From Roseiterribacter gracilis (GTDB lineage Bacteria; Pseudomonadota; Alphaproteobacteria; BOG-932; Roseiterribacteraceae): 64,000 nucleotides of DNA. Under the pieces are notes generated by a model. The model saw only the letters and a list, made by a program, of their open reading frames with translations. It did not search any database and was not told the origin of the DNA. The DNA lies in assembly GCA_018332375.1 (NCBI GenBank), contig BOPV01000001.1, positions 1,736,001 through 1,800,000 on the forward strand. Direction: 5' to 3'. Made by a program: the position numbers and the translations under genes. This document shows positions 37,907 to 46,167 of this stretch, one piece after another. Positions within the stretch are counted from its first letter, which is position 1. Every line of letters begins with the position of its first letter.

Positions 37907-38590
37907 ATGATCCGTCGTATGGTTTTCGCGCTGGCCGCCTTGGTTGCCGTCAGTGCTTCTTCGCTGCCCGCGCACGCAGCTACGCTCACCGACCAGGAGC
38001 AACTGCTCGAACGCGCCACGCTGAGCGTGAAGCTGATGCGCGGCGGTCCTGACTTCGCTGAGATCGAACGCATCCTGCCGCGCGCCAAAGCGGTGCTGAT
38101 CATCCCCAGCCTGATCAAAGGCGCGTTCATCTTCGGCGGTGAAGGCGGCAATGGCGTGCTGCTGGCGCGCCAGAAAGACGGAAGCTGGACCAACCCCGCG
38201 TTCTACGCGCTGGGCAACGTCTCGTTCGGCCTGCAGATCGGCGGCCAGTCGAGCGAAGTGATCTTCCTGATCATGAGCCAACAGGGTCTGGAAGCGATCC
38301 TCGACAAGAACGCGACCTTGGGCGCCGACGCGTCGGTCGCCGTTGCCACGATCGGCAAAGGCGTGCGCGCGTCGACCGGCTTCGACGTCAATGCCGACAT
38401 GTATGCGTTCGCCAAAACCGAAGGCCTGTTTGGCGGCGTGTCGATCAACGGTGCAGGACTTGGCGCGCTGAGCGACTGGAACCACGAGTTCTATCGCTCG
38501 GACGATGCGACCGCGCGCAACATCCTGATCAACGGACGCTTCAACACGCCCGACCCGCGTGCAGCAGCGTTGAAGGCCGTGTTGAAATAG
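37907..38590 (+). CDS. SYLF-domain (YSC84-like) lipid-binding secreted protein
   Basis: 227 aa. Signal peptide (FALAALVAVSASSLPAHA), then a single SYLF/DUF500 domain: RAKAVLIIPSLIKGAFIFGG near the start, FYALGNVSFGLQIGGQSSEVIFLIM, and GADASVAVATIGKG. The family binds phosphoinositides in eukaryotes; bacterial versions are exported with unknown role. A 13-bp hairpin follows the stop and separates it from the convergent AsnC-type gene. Confidence 0.88.
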   Translation: MIRRMVFALAALVAVSASSLPAHAATLTDQEQLLERATLSVKLMRGGPDFAEIERILPRAKAVLIIPSLIKGAFIFGGEGGNGVLLARQKDGSWTNPAFYALGNVSFGLQIGGQSSEVIFLIMSQQGLEAILDKNATLGADASVAVATIGKGVRASTGFDVNADMYAFAKTEGLFGGVSINGAGLGALSDWNHEFYRSDDATARNILINGRFNTPDPRAAALKAVLK

Positions 38591-38601
38591 GCGCGAAGCG
38601 C

Positions 38602-38637
38602 CTCCCGGATTTCAGTTCAAGAATTGAAATCCGGGAG
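38602..38637. terminator. Strong hairpin between convergent genes
   Basis: Perfect 13-bp inverted repeat CTCCCGGATTTCA / TGAAATCCGGGAG with a 10-nt loop, flanked by short GC palindromes on both sides (GGCGCGAAGCGCC before it). It lies between the SYLF gene and the convergent AsnC-type gene, so it may terminate both, although no T-run follows. It could also be a dispersed repeat. Confidence 0.55.
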
Positions 38638-38648
38638 CGCCTGCGGCG

Positions 38649-38897
38649 CTAAATTCCGCTCGGCGTGAAGGCGTTGAAGGCAAGCACCGTCGAGGTGCGT
38701 TGCACGCCGGGAACGCGCTGCAAGATCTGCGTCACGAACACGCCGGCATCGGCCGGCGGATGTGCTTTCACCAGCAGGTCGTACTCGCCCGAGATTGAAT
38801 AGACTTCGGCGACGCCCTCGATCTCGTCGACCAGCTTGGCCGCGACGTCGTAGGTACGTCCGAGTTCGCACTGAACGAAAACAAAGAGCGTGTGCAT
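38649..38897 (-). CDS. Stand-alone AsnC/Lrp ligand-binding (RAM) domain protein
   Basis: 82 aa, matching only the C-terminal ligand-binding and oligomerisation domain of Lrp/AsnC regulators (VFVQCELGRTYDVAAKLVDE, EVYSISGEYDLLVKAH, TSTVLAFNAFTPSGI). No helix-turn-helix is encoded upstream, so it cannot bind DNA by itself. Stand-alone RAM proteins can bind amino acids or pair with full-length Lrp proteins. GGGAG lies about 6 nt before the ATG. Confidence 0.88.
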   Translation of the reverse strand: MHTLFVFVQCELGRTYDVAAKLVDEIEGVAEVYSISGEYDLLVKAHPPADAGVFVTQILQRVPGVQRTSTVLAFNAFTPSGI

Positions 38898-38947
38898 GGG
38901 GTCTCCCTACTCCTCACGGATGCAGGGATCCAGCACCCCACACCCGC

Positions 38948-38977
38948 TTGACTTGATCCAGGCCAAACCTCTACATC
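38948..38977 (+). promoter_or_regulatory. Probable promoter of tRNA-Tyr
   Basis: TTGACT (38948-38953) and TACATC (38972-38977) with an 18-nt spacer, 12 nt before the tRNA. The -35 box is good, the -10 box is weak. Confidence 0.45.
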
Positions 38978-38989
38978 GCGCCCTCCGGC

Positions 38990-39074
38990 GGAAGGGTGGC
39001 CGAGTGGTTAAAGGCAGCAGACTGTAAATCTGCCCGCATAGCGTACGCTGGTTCGAATCCAGCCCCTTCCACCA
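38990..39074 (+). tRNA. tRNA-Tyr (GTA)
   Basis: 85 nt including encoded CCA. Acceptor stem GGAAGGG pairs with CCCTTCC, the anticodon GTA is at 39024-39026 (loop ACTGTAAAT), a long variable arm is present as expected for bacterial tRNA-Tyr, and the T arm is GGTTCGAATCC. The base after CCA starts a structured element shared with the tRNA-Ala gene. rlmB follows. Confidence 0.96.
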
Positions 39075-39155
39075 ACCTTCGCCCTGCGGGCTTCGGTTGG
39101 CAGGCCACCTTGAACAAGGCGAAGGTTGTCCTCCGAAGCTTTAGCGTAGGAGGAC
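39075..39155 (+). repeat. tRNA 3'-linked structured element, copy 1
   Basis: 81 bp beginning at the first base after the tRNA-Tyr CCA. Outer 9-bp stem ACCTTCGCC / GGCGAAGGT, then a second hairpin GTCCTCC / GGAGGAC with a 14-nt loop. The second half (from GTCCTCC to GGAGGAC) is identical to the element after tRNA-Ala (57345-57426). The outer stem differs from that copy at three base pairs, each compensated. Transcribed with the tRNA, it would form a structured trailer. Confidence 0.85.
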
Positions 39156-39168
39156 CGGTACAGATCCC

Positions 39169-40005
39169 ATGAACCGCCGCCCGCCCCCGAAACGTCCGCC
39201 CCATCAGAACCAGCCGCCGCAAGGCCGCCCCGCCCATCACGGCGCGGCACGGCAGAGCGCTGGCCACGCGCATTTCCTCTATGGGCTGCACGCGGTCGCC
39301 GAGGCCTGGCGCAACCCGGCGCGGCATCCCGTCTCGCTGCTCGCCACCGAAGCCGGGCTGGCGGCGCTGGGTCCGGCGATGGCCGAGGCCGGCGCCAAGC
39401 GGATCAAGCGGCCGGTGCCGCGAATCGTCGACCGGACCGAAATCGAACGCGCCCTGCCCCCCGGTGCGGTGCATCAGGGGCTGGCGCTCGATCCCGGTCA
39501 GATGCCCGAGCTGGGCGTCGAAGATCTCCTCGTTGCGACGCACGAAACTGCATCGTCGTTGCTGCTGGTGCTCGACCAGATCACCGACCCGCACAATGTC
39601 GGCGCGATCCTGCGTTCGGCGGCTGCGTTCGGCGCCGCCGGCGTGATCGTACAGACGCGCCACGCGCCGCCGATCACCGGCACGTTGGCGAAGGTTGCGT
39701 CGGGCGCCGTCGAACATGTGCCGATGGCGCACGCGACCAATCTGACGCGCGCATTGGAAGAGCTGAAAGAAGCTGGGTTTGTTTGTGTCGGCCTGGCTGA
39801 GCAAGCGACGGCGACGCTGGCCGAAGTGCCGCTGACCGGAAAAGTCGCACTGGTGCTTGGTGCAGAAGGCGACGGCATTCGTCGCCTGGTCGCCGAGACG
39901 TGCGATCACCTGGCGAAGCTGCCGACACAGCCACCGATCGCGTCACTCAACGTATCGAATGCCGCGGCGGTCGCGCTCTACGAGGTCGCGCGCCGCCGCA
40001 GCTAA
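39169..40005 (+). CDS. rlmB: 23S rRNA (guanosine-2'-O) methyltransferase, TrmH/SpoU family
   Basis: SPOUT-fold methyltransferase, 278 aa, most likely RlmB, which methylates G2251 in the peptidyl-transferase centre. A basic, Pro/His-rich disordered N-terminus (about 32 aa) precedes a substrate-binding domain beginning FLYGLHAVAEAW. The SpoU motifs are LDQITDPHNVGAILRSAAAFG (motif 1), LVLGAEGDGIRRL (motif 2) and ASLNVSNAAAVALYE (motif 3). The N-terminal domain supports RlmB over TrmH. It lies directly after the tRNA-Tyr gene with its trailing repeat. Confidence 0.92.
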   Translation: MNRRPPPKRPPHQNQPPQGRPAHHGAARQSAGHAHFLYGLHAVAEAWRNPARHPVSLLATEAGLAALGPAMAEAGAKRIKRPVPRIVDRTEIERALPPGAVHQGLALDPGQMPELGVEDLLVATHETASSLLLVLDQITDPHNVGAILRSAAAFGAAGVIVQTRHAPPITGTLAKVASGAVEHVPMAHATNLTRALEELKEAGFVCVGLAEQATATLAEVPLTGKVALVLGAEGDGIRRLVAETCDHLAKLPTQPPIASLNVSNAAAVALYEVARRRS

Positions 40006-40016
40006 ATCGATTTGGC

Positions 40017-40172
40017 TTAGTAGCCTTTGTTCTTGTCGGCTTCCTTGGTCAGGCCCTTGCCTGCTGCCGACACGTCTTTGCCGGCGCCTTCCATCGTGTT
40101 GCAGGCCGACAGACCCAGCGACGCGGCGATCAGGACCAACGCGGCCAACGCGGGAAACTTCTTCGAATTCAT
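40017..40172 (-). CDS. Entericidin-like small lipoprotein
   Basis: 51 aa. The N-terminus MNSKKFPALAALVLIAASLG is a signal peptide ending at lipobox LSAC (Cys24), followed by NTMEGAGKDVSAAGKGLTKEADKNK, which matches the EcnA/EcnB family (NTxxGxGxDIxxxGxxI-type). Entericidins are small outer-membrane-associated lipoproteins of a toxin/antidote pair; single copies are common in Alphaproteobacteria and may be envelope-stress proteins. GAGG lies 8 nt before the ATG. Too short for ordinary ORF filters. Converges with rlmB, 11 nt between stops. Confidence 0.9.
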   Translation of the reverse strand: MNSKKFPALAALVLIAASLGLSACNTMEGAGKDVSAAGKGLTKEADKNKGY

Positions 40173-40283
40173 CGGAAATACCTCGTCCTTGAATGGCTCC
40201 GCGTCATGCGGACGAGGGCAAAACCGCGCAAACCATGATTCGGTTCCGCGTATTCGCTACGTAAAATTATCGAGGCTGGCGCC

Positions 40284-41984
40284 TCAGCGCCGTTTTGGGG
40301 CCACAGCCTGCCGGCGAAGCTTGTCGACCCGCGCATCGGCGGCGGCGACATTGTCGGATTCAACGAAGCCCGGCTTGCGCAGCGGCTTCTCGGCCGCGCG
40401 GCCGAACAAGAAGCCCTGCCCGCGTTGCACGCCCAACGTCTTCAGCACGTCGGCTTGTTTGCGCGCTTCGACCCACTCGGCAACCGTCACCAGCCCGAGT
40501 TCCTTCGACAGTTCGGCCATGGCGCGAACAAACGCGCGGTCGCGCAGATTGTCGCCGAGATCCTTGATGTATCCGCCGTCGATTTTGACGACGTCGAACG
40601 GCAGCAAGCGCAGATATTCGAAGGTCGTTGCACCAGCCCCGAAATCGTCGAGACAGACGCGCACTTTCAACTTGCGGATCCGCTCGAGCACTTTGGCGGT
40701 GAAGTCGAAATTGGCGATGCGCTTGGATTCGGTGACTTCGATCAGCATGCGCTGACGCGCATCGGGGAACCGTTCGAGCAGTTTTTCCAGTTCGTTCGAA
40801 AAGGCAGCGCTTTGCAGCGAGCGCGCCGAAACGTTGGCGGTGATGTCGAGGATCGATGGATCCTTGTCGAGCATCGTCAGCACTTGCGTCACGACCGACT
40901 GGTCGAGTTCGGCGATGACGCCGATCTCTTCGGCGAAGGTCACCATGCGGAACGGCGACGAACCGTCCTGCAAACGCGTCAGCGCTTCTTGATAGAGCGG
41001 CTGTTCGGTTGCGAGATCGACAATCGGCTGGAACACTAGGCTGAAGCCTTGTCCCGCCAGCGCGCCACGGAACTGCGCCACGTCTTTGACCGTCTTTTCG
41101 ACCAGCTCTTCGATCGAAGAGCTGAGCGAGTCGAGCGAGAACTCACCGTCCTGCGCCTCGGCGAAACGCGACACCGCAAACGCAACGGCGCGTGCGACGT
41201 CGGGGCTCGACATATCGACGTCGTCGAGTTTCAGCGCATAGGCTTTGGCGACGATGCCTTTGCCTTTGGGGTCGTGCGCTTTCGCCAGTTCAGCGATGCC
41301 CGCAGCCAGCACGTTGCCGTCGACGCCGGTGCCGTGCAGCACGCTGAACTTGTCGTCCGCGACCTGGCTTGCCGTATCGCCGCCGACCGAGCCCGCCTTC
41401 AGGAAGGCGCCGACCTGCTGCATGAACTCGCTGCCGGCGGCAACGGTCATGCTGTTCTTGAGTGCCGTGACGCCCGGCGCCTCGACCAGTGTCAGCTTGA
41501 CGTCTTCGCCACGATCGCGCGCTGCCTTGATTGCAGCGGTTGCGTCAGCGGCAAACGACGCCGGTTCGCGCAGACCGGTTTCCGGCGAGCGCTGTACTTC
41601 GTTGGCCGGCGTTGCCACCGGCTCTTCTTCTTCATGCGCGATCGACAGCGCGAAATTTCCCGGCGCGTCGGGGACCGGAAAGCCCGCAATGTTGGCGCGG
41701 GTGAAACCGCCGGCACGGCGCAACAACACGCGTTCGGGCCGCAGACGACGGCCCTGCTGTGCGGCGAGGCGGATCGTGTCGCGCACTTTGCTGCTGCCAG
41801 GCGCGAAAATCTCATCGAGCGTCTTGCCGATCAGCTCCTCGGCGCCGCGACCGACTGCCCACGATGCCGCGCCCAGCGCATACGAGATCCGGCCCTGCGC
41901 ATCCAATTCCAGGAGCAGGTCAGCTCGCGCGAAGGCGGTGGCTACGAATCGTGCGCGTTCGCGCTTGGGGTCTTGCGGCGCCAT
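40284..41984 (-). CDS. PAS - degenerate GGDEF - EAL protein, putative c-di-GMP phosphodiesterase
   Basis: 566 aa. An N-terminal PAS-like sensor (about 15-100) and a middle region resembling a GGDEF fold whose signature is lost (ADDKF where GGDEF would be). The C-terminal EAL domain looks catalytically intact: Glu in YQEAL, Asn in TANVSAR, Glu in EVTES, Asp-Asp in DDFGAG, Lys in VVKIDG, Glu in EWVE, Gln in VQRGQGF. It should degrade c-di-GMP, unless the middle domain is only regulatory. No membrane segment. It begins 36 nt after cysS on the same strand. Confidence 0.88.
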   Translation of the reverse strand: MAPQDPKRERARFVATAFARADLLLELDAQGRISYALGAASWAVGRGAEELIGKTLDEIFAPGSSKVRDTIRLAAQQGRRLRPERVLLRRAGGFTRANIAGFPVPDAPGNFALSIAHEEEEPVATPANEVQRSPETGLREPASFAADATAAIKAARDRGEDVKLTLVEAPGVTALKNSMTVAAGSEFMQQVGAFLKAGSVGGDTASQVADDKFSVLHGTGVDGNVLAAGIAELAKAHDPKGKGIVAKAYALKLDDVDMSSPDVARAVAFAVSRFAEAQDGEFSLDSLSSSIEELVEKTVKDVAQFRGALAGQGFSLVFQPIVDLATEQPLYQEALTRLQDGSSPFRMVTFAEEIGVIAELDQSVVTQVLTMLDKDPSILDITANVSARSLQSAAFSNELEKLLERFPDARQRMLIEVTESKRIANFDFTAKVLERIRKLKVRVCLDDFGAGATTFEYLRLLPFDVVKIDGGYIKDLGDNLRDRAFVRAMAELSKELGLVTVAEWVEARKQADVLKTLGVQRGQGFLFGRAAEKPLRKPGFVESDNVAAADARVDKLRRQAVAPKRR

Positions 41985-42020
41985 AGAGGGGCACGGTGCC
42001 TCCCACGGGTAAACGCGGCA

Positions 42021-43385
42021 TTAAGTTCGGCGCCAGATCGTCCCTTGTGCGTTGTCTTCTAGGACAATTCCGGCGTCTGCGAGCTCTTTGCGCACGCGAT
42101 CCGCTTCGGCGAAATCCCGCTTTGCGCGGGCTTCGGCACGGGCGGCAATCCGGGCTTCGATCGCCGATTCGTCCAGCGATGCGCCCGTCGGCGTCCAGCG
42201 GAACCACGCTTCAGGCGTCGATTGCAGCAATCCGAGCAAACGGGCGCTGTCGCGCACCGCGGCGGCTGCGGCGTCTTCGCATGCAAACGACGCGGCCACG
42301 GCACGGTCGATCGCTGCGATAGCGGCCGGCGTGTTCAAATCGTCGGCAAGCGCCGCAAGCACCGGCGCGGTGTCGCCGCGCGGCGTATCGTCCGCGAATG
42401 CGACCTCGGCGGCGCGATACCAGCGATCGAGCTTTTTCTTCGCTTCTTCGACGCGCGCATCGCTGAAATCGAACGGCTGGCGGTAATGTCCCATCAGCAA
42501 CGCAAGCCGCACTGCTTCGCCGGGAAAATTCTGCGCGTAGTCGGTGACCAGCCGGAAATTGCCGAGCGACTTCGACATCTTGGTGCCGTTCACGGTCAGG
42601 TGACCGTTGTGCATCCAGTAATTCGCAAACGGCGCACCGTCATGCGCGCAAGTCGATTGCGCGAGCTCGTTTTCGTGATGCGGAAATGCGAGATCGATAC
42701 CGCCGCCGTGAATGTCGAATGTCGTACCGAACAACGCCTCGATCATCGCCGAGCATTCGATGTGCCAGCCTGGACGACCCCTTCCCCAAGGACTCTCCCA
42801 CCCCGGCATCTCCGGCGTTGACGGCTTCCACAACACGAAGTCCTGCGGATTGCGCTTGAACGGTGCGACTTCGACGCGCGCGCCGGCAATCTGCTCGTCG
42901 AGCGTGCGTCCCGACAGACGGCCATAGGCCGGCATCGACGACACGTCGAACAGCGCGTGGCCTTCGGCTTCGTAGGCATGACCTTGCGCAATCAGCCGCT
43001 CGATCATCGCGATCATGTGCGGCACGTGCTTGGTCGCAAACGGGCGCAGCGACGGCGGCAGCACATGCAGCCCGCCCATGTCGGCAACGTAATGGTCGAG
43101 CATGCGCGTCGTCAGCGCTTCGATCGGTTCGCCGTTAGCCGCCGCGCGTTCGATGATCTTGTCATCGATGTCGGTGACGTTGGTCGCGAAGGTAACGTGC
43201 GCTTCGCCGTACACTTCGCGCAGCAGACGGAACAGCTGGTCGAACACGACAACCGGCACCGCGTTGCCGATATGGGCGCGGTCATAAACGGTCGGCCCGC
43301 AGACATACATACGCACATTCGTCGGATCGATCGGGACGAACGGACGTTTGGCACGCGTCAGCGTGTCGTAAAGCTGAATCTGCAT
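42021..43385 (-). CDS. cysS: Cysteinyl-tRNA synthetase
   Basis: Class I aminoacyl-tRNA synthetase, 454 aa. Zinc-site region MYVCGPTVYDRAHIGN with the HIGH-type motif HIGN, a second zinc Cys near WHIECSAM, KMSKS motif as GTKMSKSLGNF, and the C-terminal anticodon domain. It lies 3 nt after gltX, so the two synthetases share a transcript with the RDD protein gene. Slightly shorter than E. coli CysS. Confidence 0.97.
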   Translation of the reverse strand: MQIQLYDTLTRAKRPFVPIDPTNVRMYVCGPTVYDRAHIGNAVPVVVFDQLFRLLREVYGEAHVTFATNVTDIDDKIIERAAANGEPIEALTTRMLDHYVADMGGLHVLPPSLRPFATKHVPHMIAMIERLIAQGHAYEAEGHALFDVSSMPAYGRLSGRTLDEQIAGARVEVAPFKRNPQDFVLWKPSTPEMPGWESPWGRGRPGWHIECSAMIEALFGTTFDIHGGGIDLAFPHHENELAQSTCAHDGAPFANYWMHNGHLTVNGTKMSKSLGNFRLVTDYAQNFPGEAVRLALLMGHYRQPFDFSDARVEEAKKKLDRWYRAAEVAFADDTPRGDTAPVLAALADDLNTPAAIAAIDRAVAASFACEDAAAAAVRDSARLLGLLQSTPEAWFRWTPTGASLDESAIEARIAARAEARAKRDFAEADRVRKELADAGIVLEDNAQGTIWRRT

Positions 43386-43388
43386 GGT

Positions 43389-44738
43389 CTATGCGGTTTC
43401 GCCGCGCAACCGCGCCAGTGCACGATCGCGACCAATCAACGGCAACAGGATCTTCAATTCCGGCCCGTGTTCGCGACCGGTCAGCGCCAAACGCAACGGG
43501 CGGAACAGCATCTTGCCGCTGCGGCCGGTGCTGGTTTTCAACGCCGCCGTCCAACGCGACCAAATGTCGGCATCGAACTTCTCGTCGGCGAGCACGGTCG
43601 CTGCGTCGGCCGCAAAGGCGGGCTCTTCGATCACCGGTGCGATTGGGCCCTGCGCCACCGACCACCACGTCGCAAGCTCGTCGAAGCGCGCCAAATTCGG
43701 CCGCACCGCCTCCCAGAACGCAGCGTCGACGCCCTGCAGATTCAACGCGGCCAGGCGCGGCGCGATCGCGTCGTAGGACAGCGCATGCAGCACGCGCGCA
43801 TTGATGCGCAGCAGGTCTTCTTCGTCGAAACGCGCTGCGGCGCGGCCGAACCGGCTAATGTCGAAACCTTCGATGATCTGGCGCAGGCTGGTGCGCGGCT
43901 CGACCGGATCGGAGGTGCCGAGCCGTGCCAGCAGCGACGCCAGCGCCAACGGTTCGATCCCATCGTCGTCGCGCATCGATTCCAGCGACAAGGCGCCGGC
44001 GCGTTTCGACAACTTGCCGCCGCCGGCATCGGTCAGCAGCGACAGATGCGCGAAGGTTGGAACGCTGCCGCGGCCGCCCAGCGCTTCGAACAGCTGAATC
44101 TGCGCCGCCGTATTGGTCAGGTGATCTTCGCCGCGAATAACATGGGTGATGCCGAATTCGAGATCGTCGACGACCGACGACAAGGTGTAGAGCGGCCGTC
44201 CGTCTTCGCGCAGCAACACCGGATCCGACAGATCGCTGCCAGCGACGCGCGTCGGCCCGTGCACGATGTCGTCCCATTCATGCGCCGCGTCGTCGAGACG
44301 GAAACGCCAATGCGGCTTGCGCCCGCTCGCTTCAAGCTGCGCGCGTTCGGCGTCGGTCAAACGCAACGCGGCGCGGTCGTAGCGCGGCGGCTTGCCGGCT
44401 GCGAGCTGCGCCTTGCGCTTGAGCGACAATTCCTCGGCGGTTTCGTAAGCCGGATAGAGTCGTCCCGACACGCGCAGCGTTTCGGCAGCCGCGTCGTAGC
44501 GATCGAGCCGATCCGACTGGCGTGCGAATTCATCGTGCTTGAGCCCGAACCACGCGAGATCGCGCTGGATCGCCTGCTCGTTGTCGAGCGTCGACCGTTC
44601 CGTGTCGGTGTCGTCCATGCGCAGCTGGAACACCCCGTTCTGCGCGCGCGCGAACAGGAAGTTGACCAGCGCCAACCGCGCGTTGCCGACATGCAGACGA
44701 CCGGTGGGGCTGGGCGCGAAGCGTACCTTGACGCTCAT
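43389..44738 (-). CDS. gltX: Glutamyl-tRNA synthetase
   Basis: Class I synthetase, 449 aa. The start is placed at the ATG giving [21 protein letters not shown] (HIGH-type motif HVGN); upstream residues are not conserved. The KMSKS motif reads [11 protein letters not shown]. Alphaproteobacteria often have two GluRS copies, one acting on tRNA-Gln, so this may be either GltX1 or GltX2; the sequence alone does not settle it. It overlaps the RDD gene by 4 nt (ATGA) upstream and precedes cysS by 3 nt. Confidence 0.94.
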   Translation of the reverse strand: MSVKVRFAPSPTGRLHVGNARLALVNFLFARAQNGVFQLRMDDTDTERSTLDNEQAIQRDLAWFGLKHDEFARQSDRLDRYDAAAETLRVSGRLYPAYETAEELSLKRKAQLAAGKPPRYDRAALRLTDAERAQLEASGRKPHWRFRLDDAAHEWDDIVHGPTRVAGSDLSDPVLLREDGRPLYTLSSVVDDLEFGITHVIRGEDHLTNTAAQIQLFEALGGRGSVPTFAHLSLLTDAGGGKLSKRAGALSLESMRDDDGIEPLALASLLARLGTSDPVEPRTSLRQIIEGFDISRFGRAAARFDEEDLLRINARVLHALSYDAIAPRLAALNLQGVDAAFWEAVRPNLARFDELATWWSVAQGPIAPVIEEPAFAADAATVLADEKFDADIWSRWTAALKTSTGRSGKMLFRPLRLALTGREHGPELKILLPLIGRDRALARLRGETA

Positions 44739-45433
44739 GTGGTCGCGCGCACGACAACCGTGCGCGAGAGGACGTTGTGCAACATGCGCCGACGCGCATC
44801 GAGAAAGTACAAGATCCACCCCACGAACAGCAGCGAGGTCGCTGCACACCAGAGAAGAAGCTGCCACGGCGACGGCACGCTGCGCGTACGTTCATCGACG
44901 AGGCGAAGACGAAGAGCCAAATACCCGATCGTTTGGCCGTTCGCGAGCCAAAGCGGCGGAATGTAGTACAGCGCCGAAAGCGCGGTCATCGTCGCCAGAA
45001 AGATCAGCTGGTCGCGCAACGACGCATCTTCGGTCAGCAGCGCCTCCCAGATCGAATTGAGCGGCGGCACGACCAGGAATAGCGGCGTCACGATCAGATA
45101 GACCAGCAGCGTATCGATCGCACCCGCGGCAAAGCGCCGGCCGAAATTTGCCAGCGGCGCATCGAAGGTCGGTCCCGAGACCGGCAGGTCGGCCAGGGCC
45201 AGGCCCGGCGCCACCGCGACCAGTTCCGGCATGCGGCCGATTTCGATCCAGTGATCGAGCTCTTCGTGCCAGGCGCGCGTGGTCGGCGCTACGCGGCCAG
45301 CCGTTGCCAGCTCGGCGATTTCGCCGGCCGAAAGCGGGCCGACACTCTCGCCGTCGAGAATGACGTAATAATAGAGCTCACGCCGCGGGTCGGGGATTTC
45401 CGCCGCAACGGACTGCGCAAGTGCCTCGTTCAT
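44735..45433 (-). CDS. GYF_2-RDD membrane protein
   Basis: 232 aa from ATG 45433. An N-terminal GYF_2-like domain ([19 protein letters not shown], about residues 20-70) is followed by an RDD domain with four hydrophobic segments ([17 protein letters not shown] with the Arg-Asp pattern; [14 protein letters not shown]). RDD proteins are integral membrane proteins, some acting as Na+/H+ exchangers; GYF_2 domains bind proline-rich sequences. First gene of the gltX-cysS transcript, with a 4-nt overlap. Its link to tRNA charging is positional only. The ATG has no clear Shine-Dalgarno. Confidence 0.82.
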   Translation of the reverse strand: MNEALAQSVAAEIPDPRRELYYYVILDGESVGPLSAGEIAELATAGRVAPTTRAWHEELDHWIEIGRMPELVAVAPGLALADLPVSGPTFDAPLANFGRRFAAGAIDTLLVYLIVTPLFLVVPPLNSIWEALLTEDASLRDQLIFLATMTALSALYYIPPLWLANGQTIGYLALRLRLVDERTRSVPSPWQLLLWCAATSLLFVGWILYFLDARRRMLHNVLSRTVVVRATT

Positions 45434-45486
45434 GCGTTGGCGACTTTGCCACAACTCCGCCCACCCACTCCATGTAGGCTTCCGCG

Positions 45487-46116
45487 ATGCAGTCCTGCTT
45501 ACGTTTTTCCGCCTTTTTGCTTGCCGCCCTGGTCTTTTTCGGGGGCCCGGCGCGGGCGGCGACCCTGCCCGCACCGGCCGATTCCTATGCCGCCGACGTC
45601 GCGCTCGATGTCGGATCGACGCATCTTCCCGGGACCGTGCGGCACGATCGGGGCCGCGAATTGCGCACGATCGACACGAATTACGGCCGCCAGACCTTCC
45701 TCGTCCGGCCCGATCGCGGCCGGGCCTGGCTGCTGCAGGCGGGATTCGGCGTCGCGCTGGAAGTCGAGCTGAACGCCCCCGAGCTGGGCGTCGACCTCAA
45801 CCGGCTCTACCGGATCGAAGCAACGCCGCGCGGTCGCGAAACCATCGCGGGCCTGCCTGTGACGCGCTATCGGCTGGCCGGCGAAGTGGTCAAGAACTCG
45901 CGCTTCGAAGGCGATGTCTGGGCGACCGACAGCGGCATTCTGGTCAAGATCGACGGCACTGCGACGGACGCCGGACGCGCGCAACCGGTGCGCATGTTGT
46001 TGGCGAACATCAAACGCGGGCCGCAAGACCCGAACCTGTTCGAAGTGCCCGCGAACATGAATGTGATGAAAGTCGATGGTGCGATGCGCGAGATGCTGCG
46101 CGGTCTCGGCCGCTAA
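45487..46116 (+). CDS. Secreted beta-rich protein, DUF4412-like
   Basis: 209 aa with a signal peptide (FSAFLLAALVFFGGPARA). The mature protein alternates beta strands, with GRETIAGLPVTRYRL and GDVWATDSGILVKIDG resembling LolA-fold / DUF4412 periplasmic proteins. No catalytic motif seen. It ends with a conserved-looking VPANMNVMKVDG. Divergent from the RDD gene across 53 nt and convergent with the DUF4097-like gene. Function unknown. Confidence 0.72.
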   Translation: MQSCLRFSAFLLAALVFFGGPARAATLPAPADSYAADVALDVGSTHLPGTVRHDRGRELRTIDTNYGRQTFLVRPDRGRAWLLQAGFGVALEVELNAPELGVDLNRLYRIEATPRGRETIAGLPVTRYRLAGEVVKNSRFEGDVWATDSGILVKIDGTATDAGRAQPVRMLLANIKRGPQDPNLFEVPANMNVMKVDGAMREMLRGLGR

Positions 46117-46154
46117 AAGAAAATCCCGGCGCGGGCATCGGGACCGCGCCGGGA
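46115..46154 (-). terminator. Rho-independent terminator of the DUF4097-like gene
   Basis: On the minus strand, an 11-bp perfect stem TCCCGGCGCGG / CCGCGCCGGGA with a 9-nt loop is followed by TTTTCTTTT. It lies 13 nt past the stop of the DUF4097-like gene. The tail overlaps the stop of the convergent secreted-protein gene. Confidence 0.85.
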
Positions 46155-46167
46155 CCTCGCAGTCGAA

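Noticed and set aside
38921..38935. A fourth family A repeat (TGCAGGGATCC)
   Set aside because: Only a short piece of one arm matches and no partner arm exists; could be a remnant but not supported.
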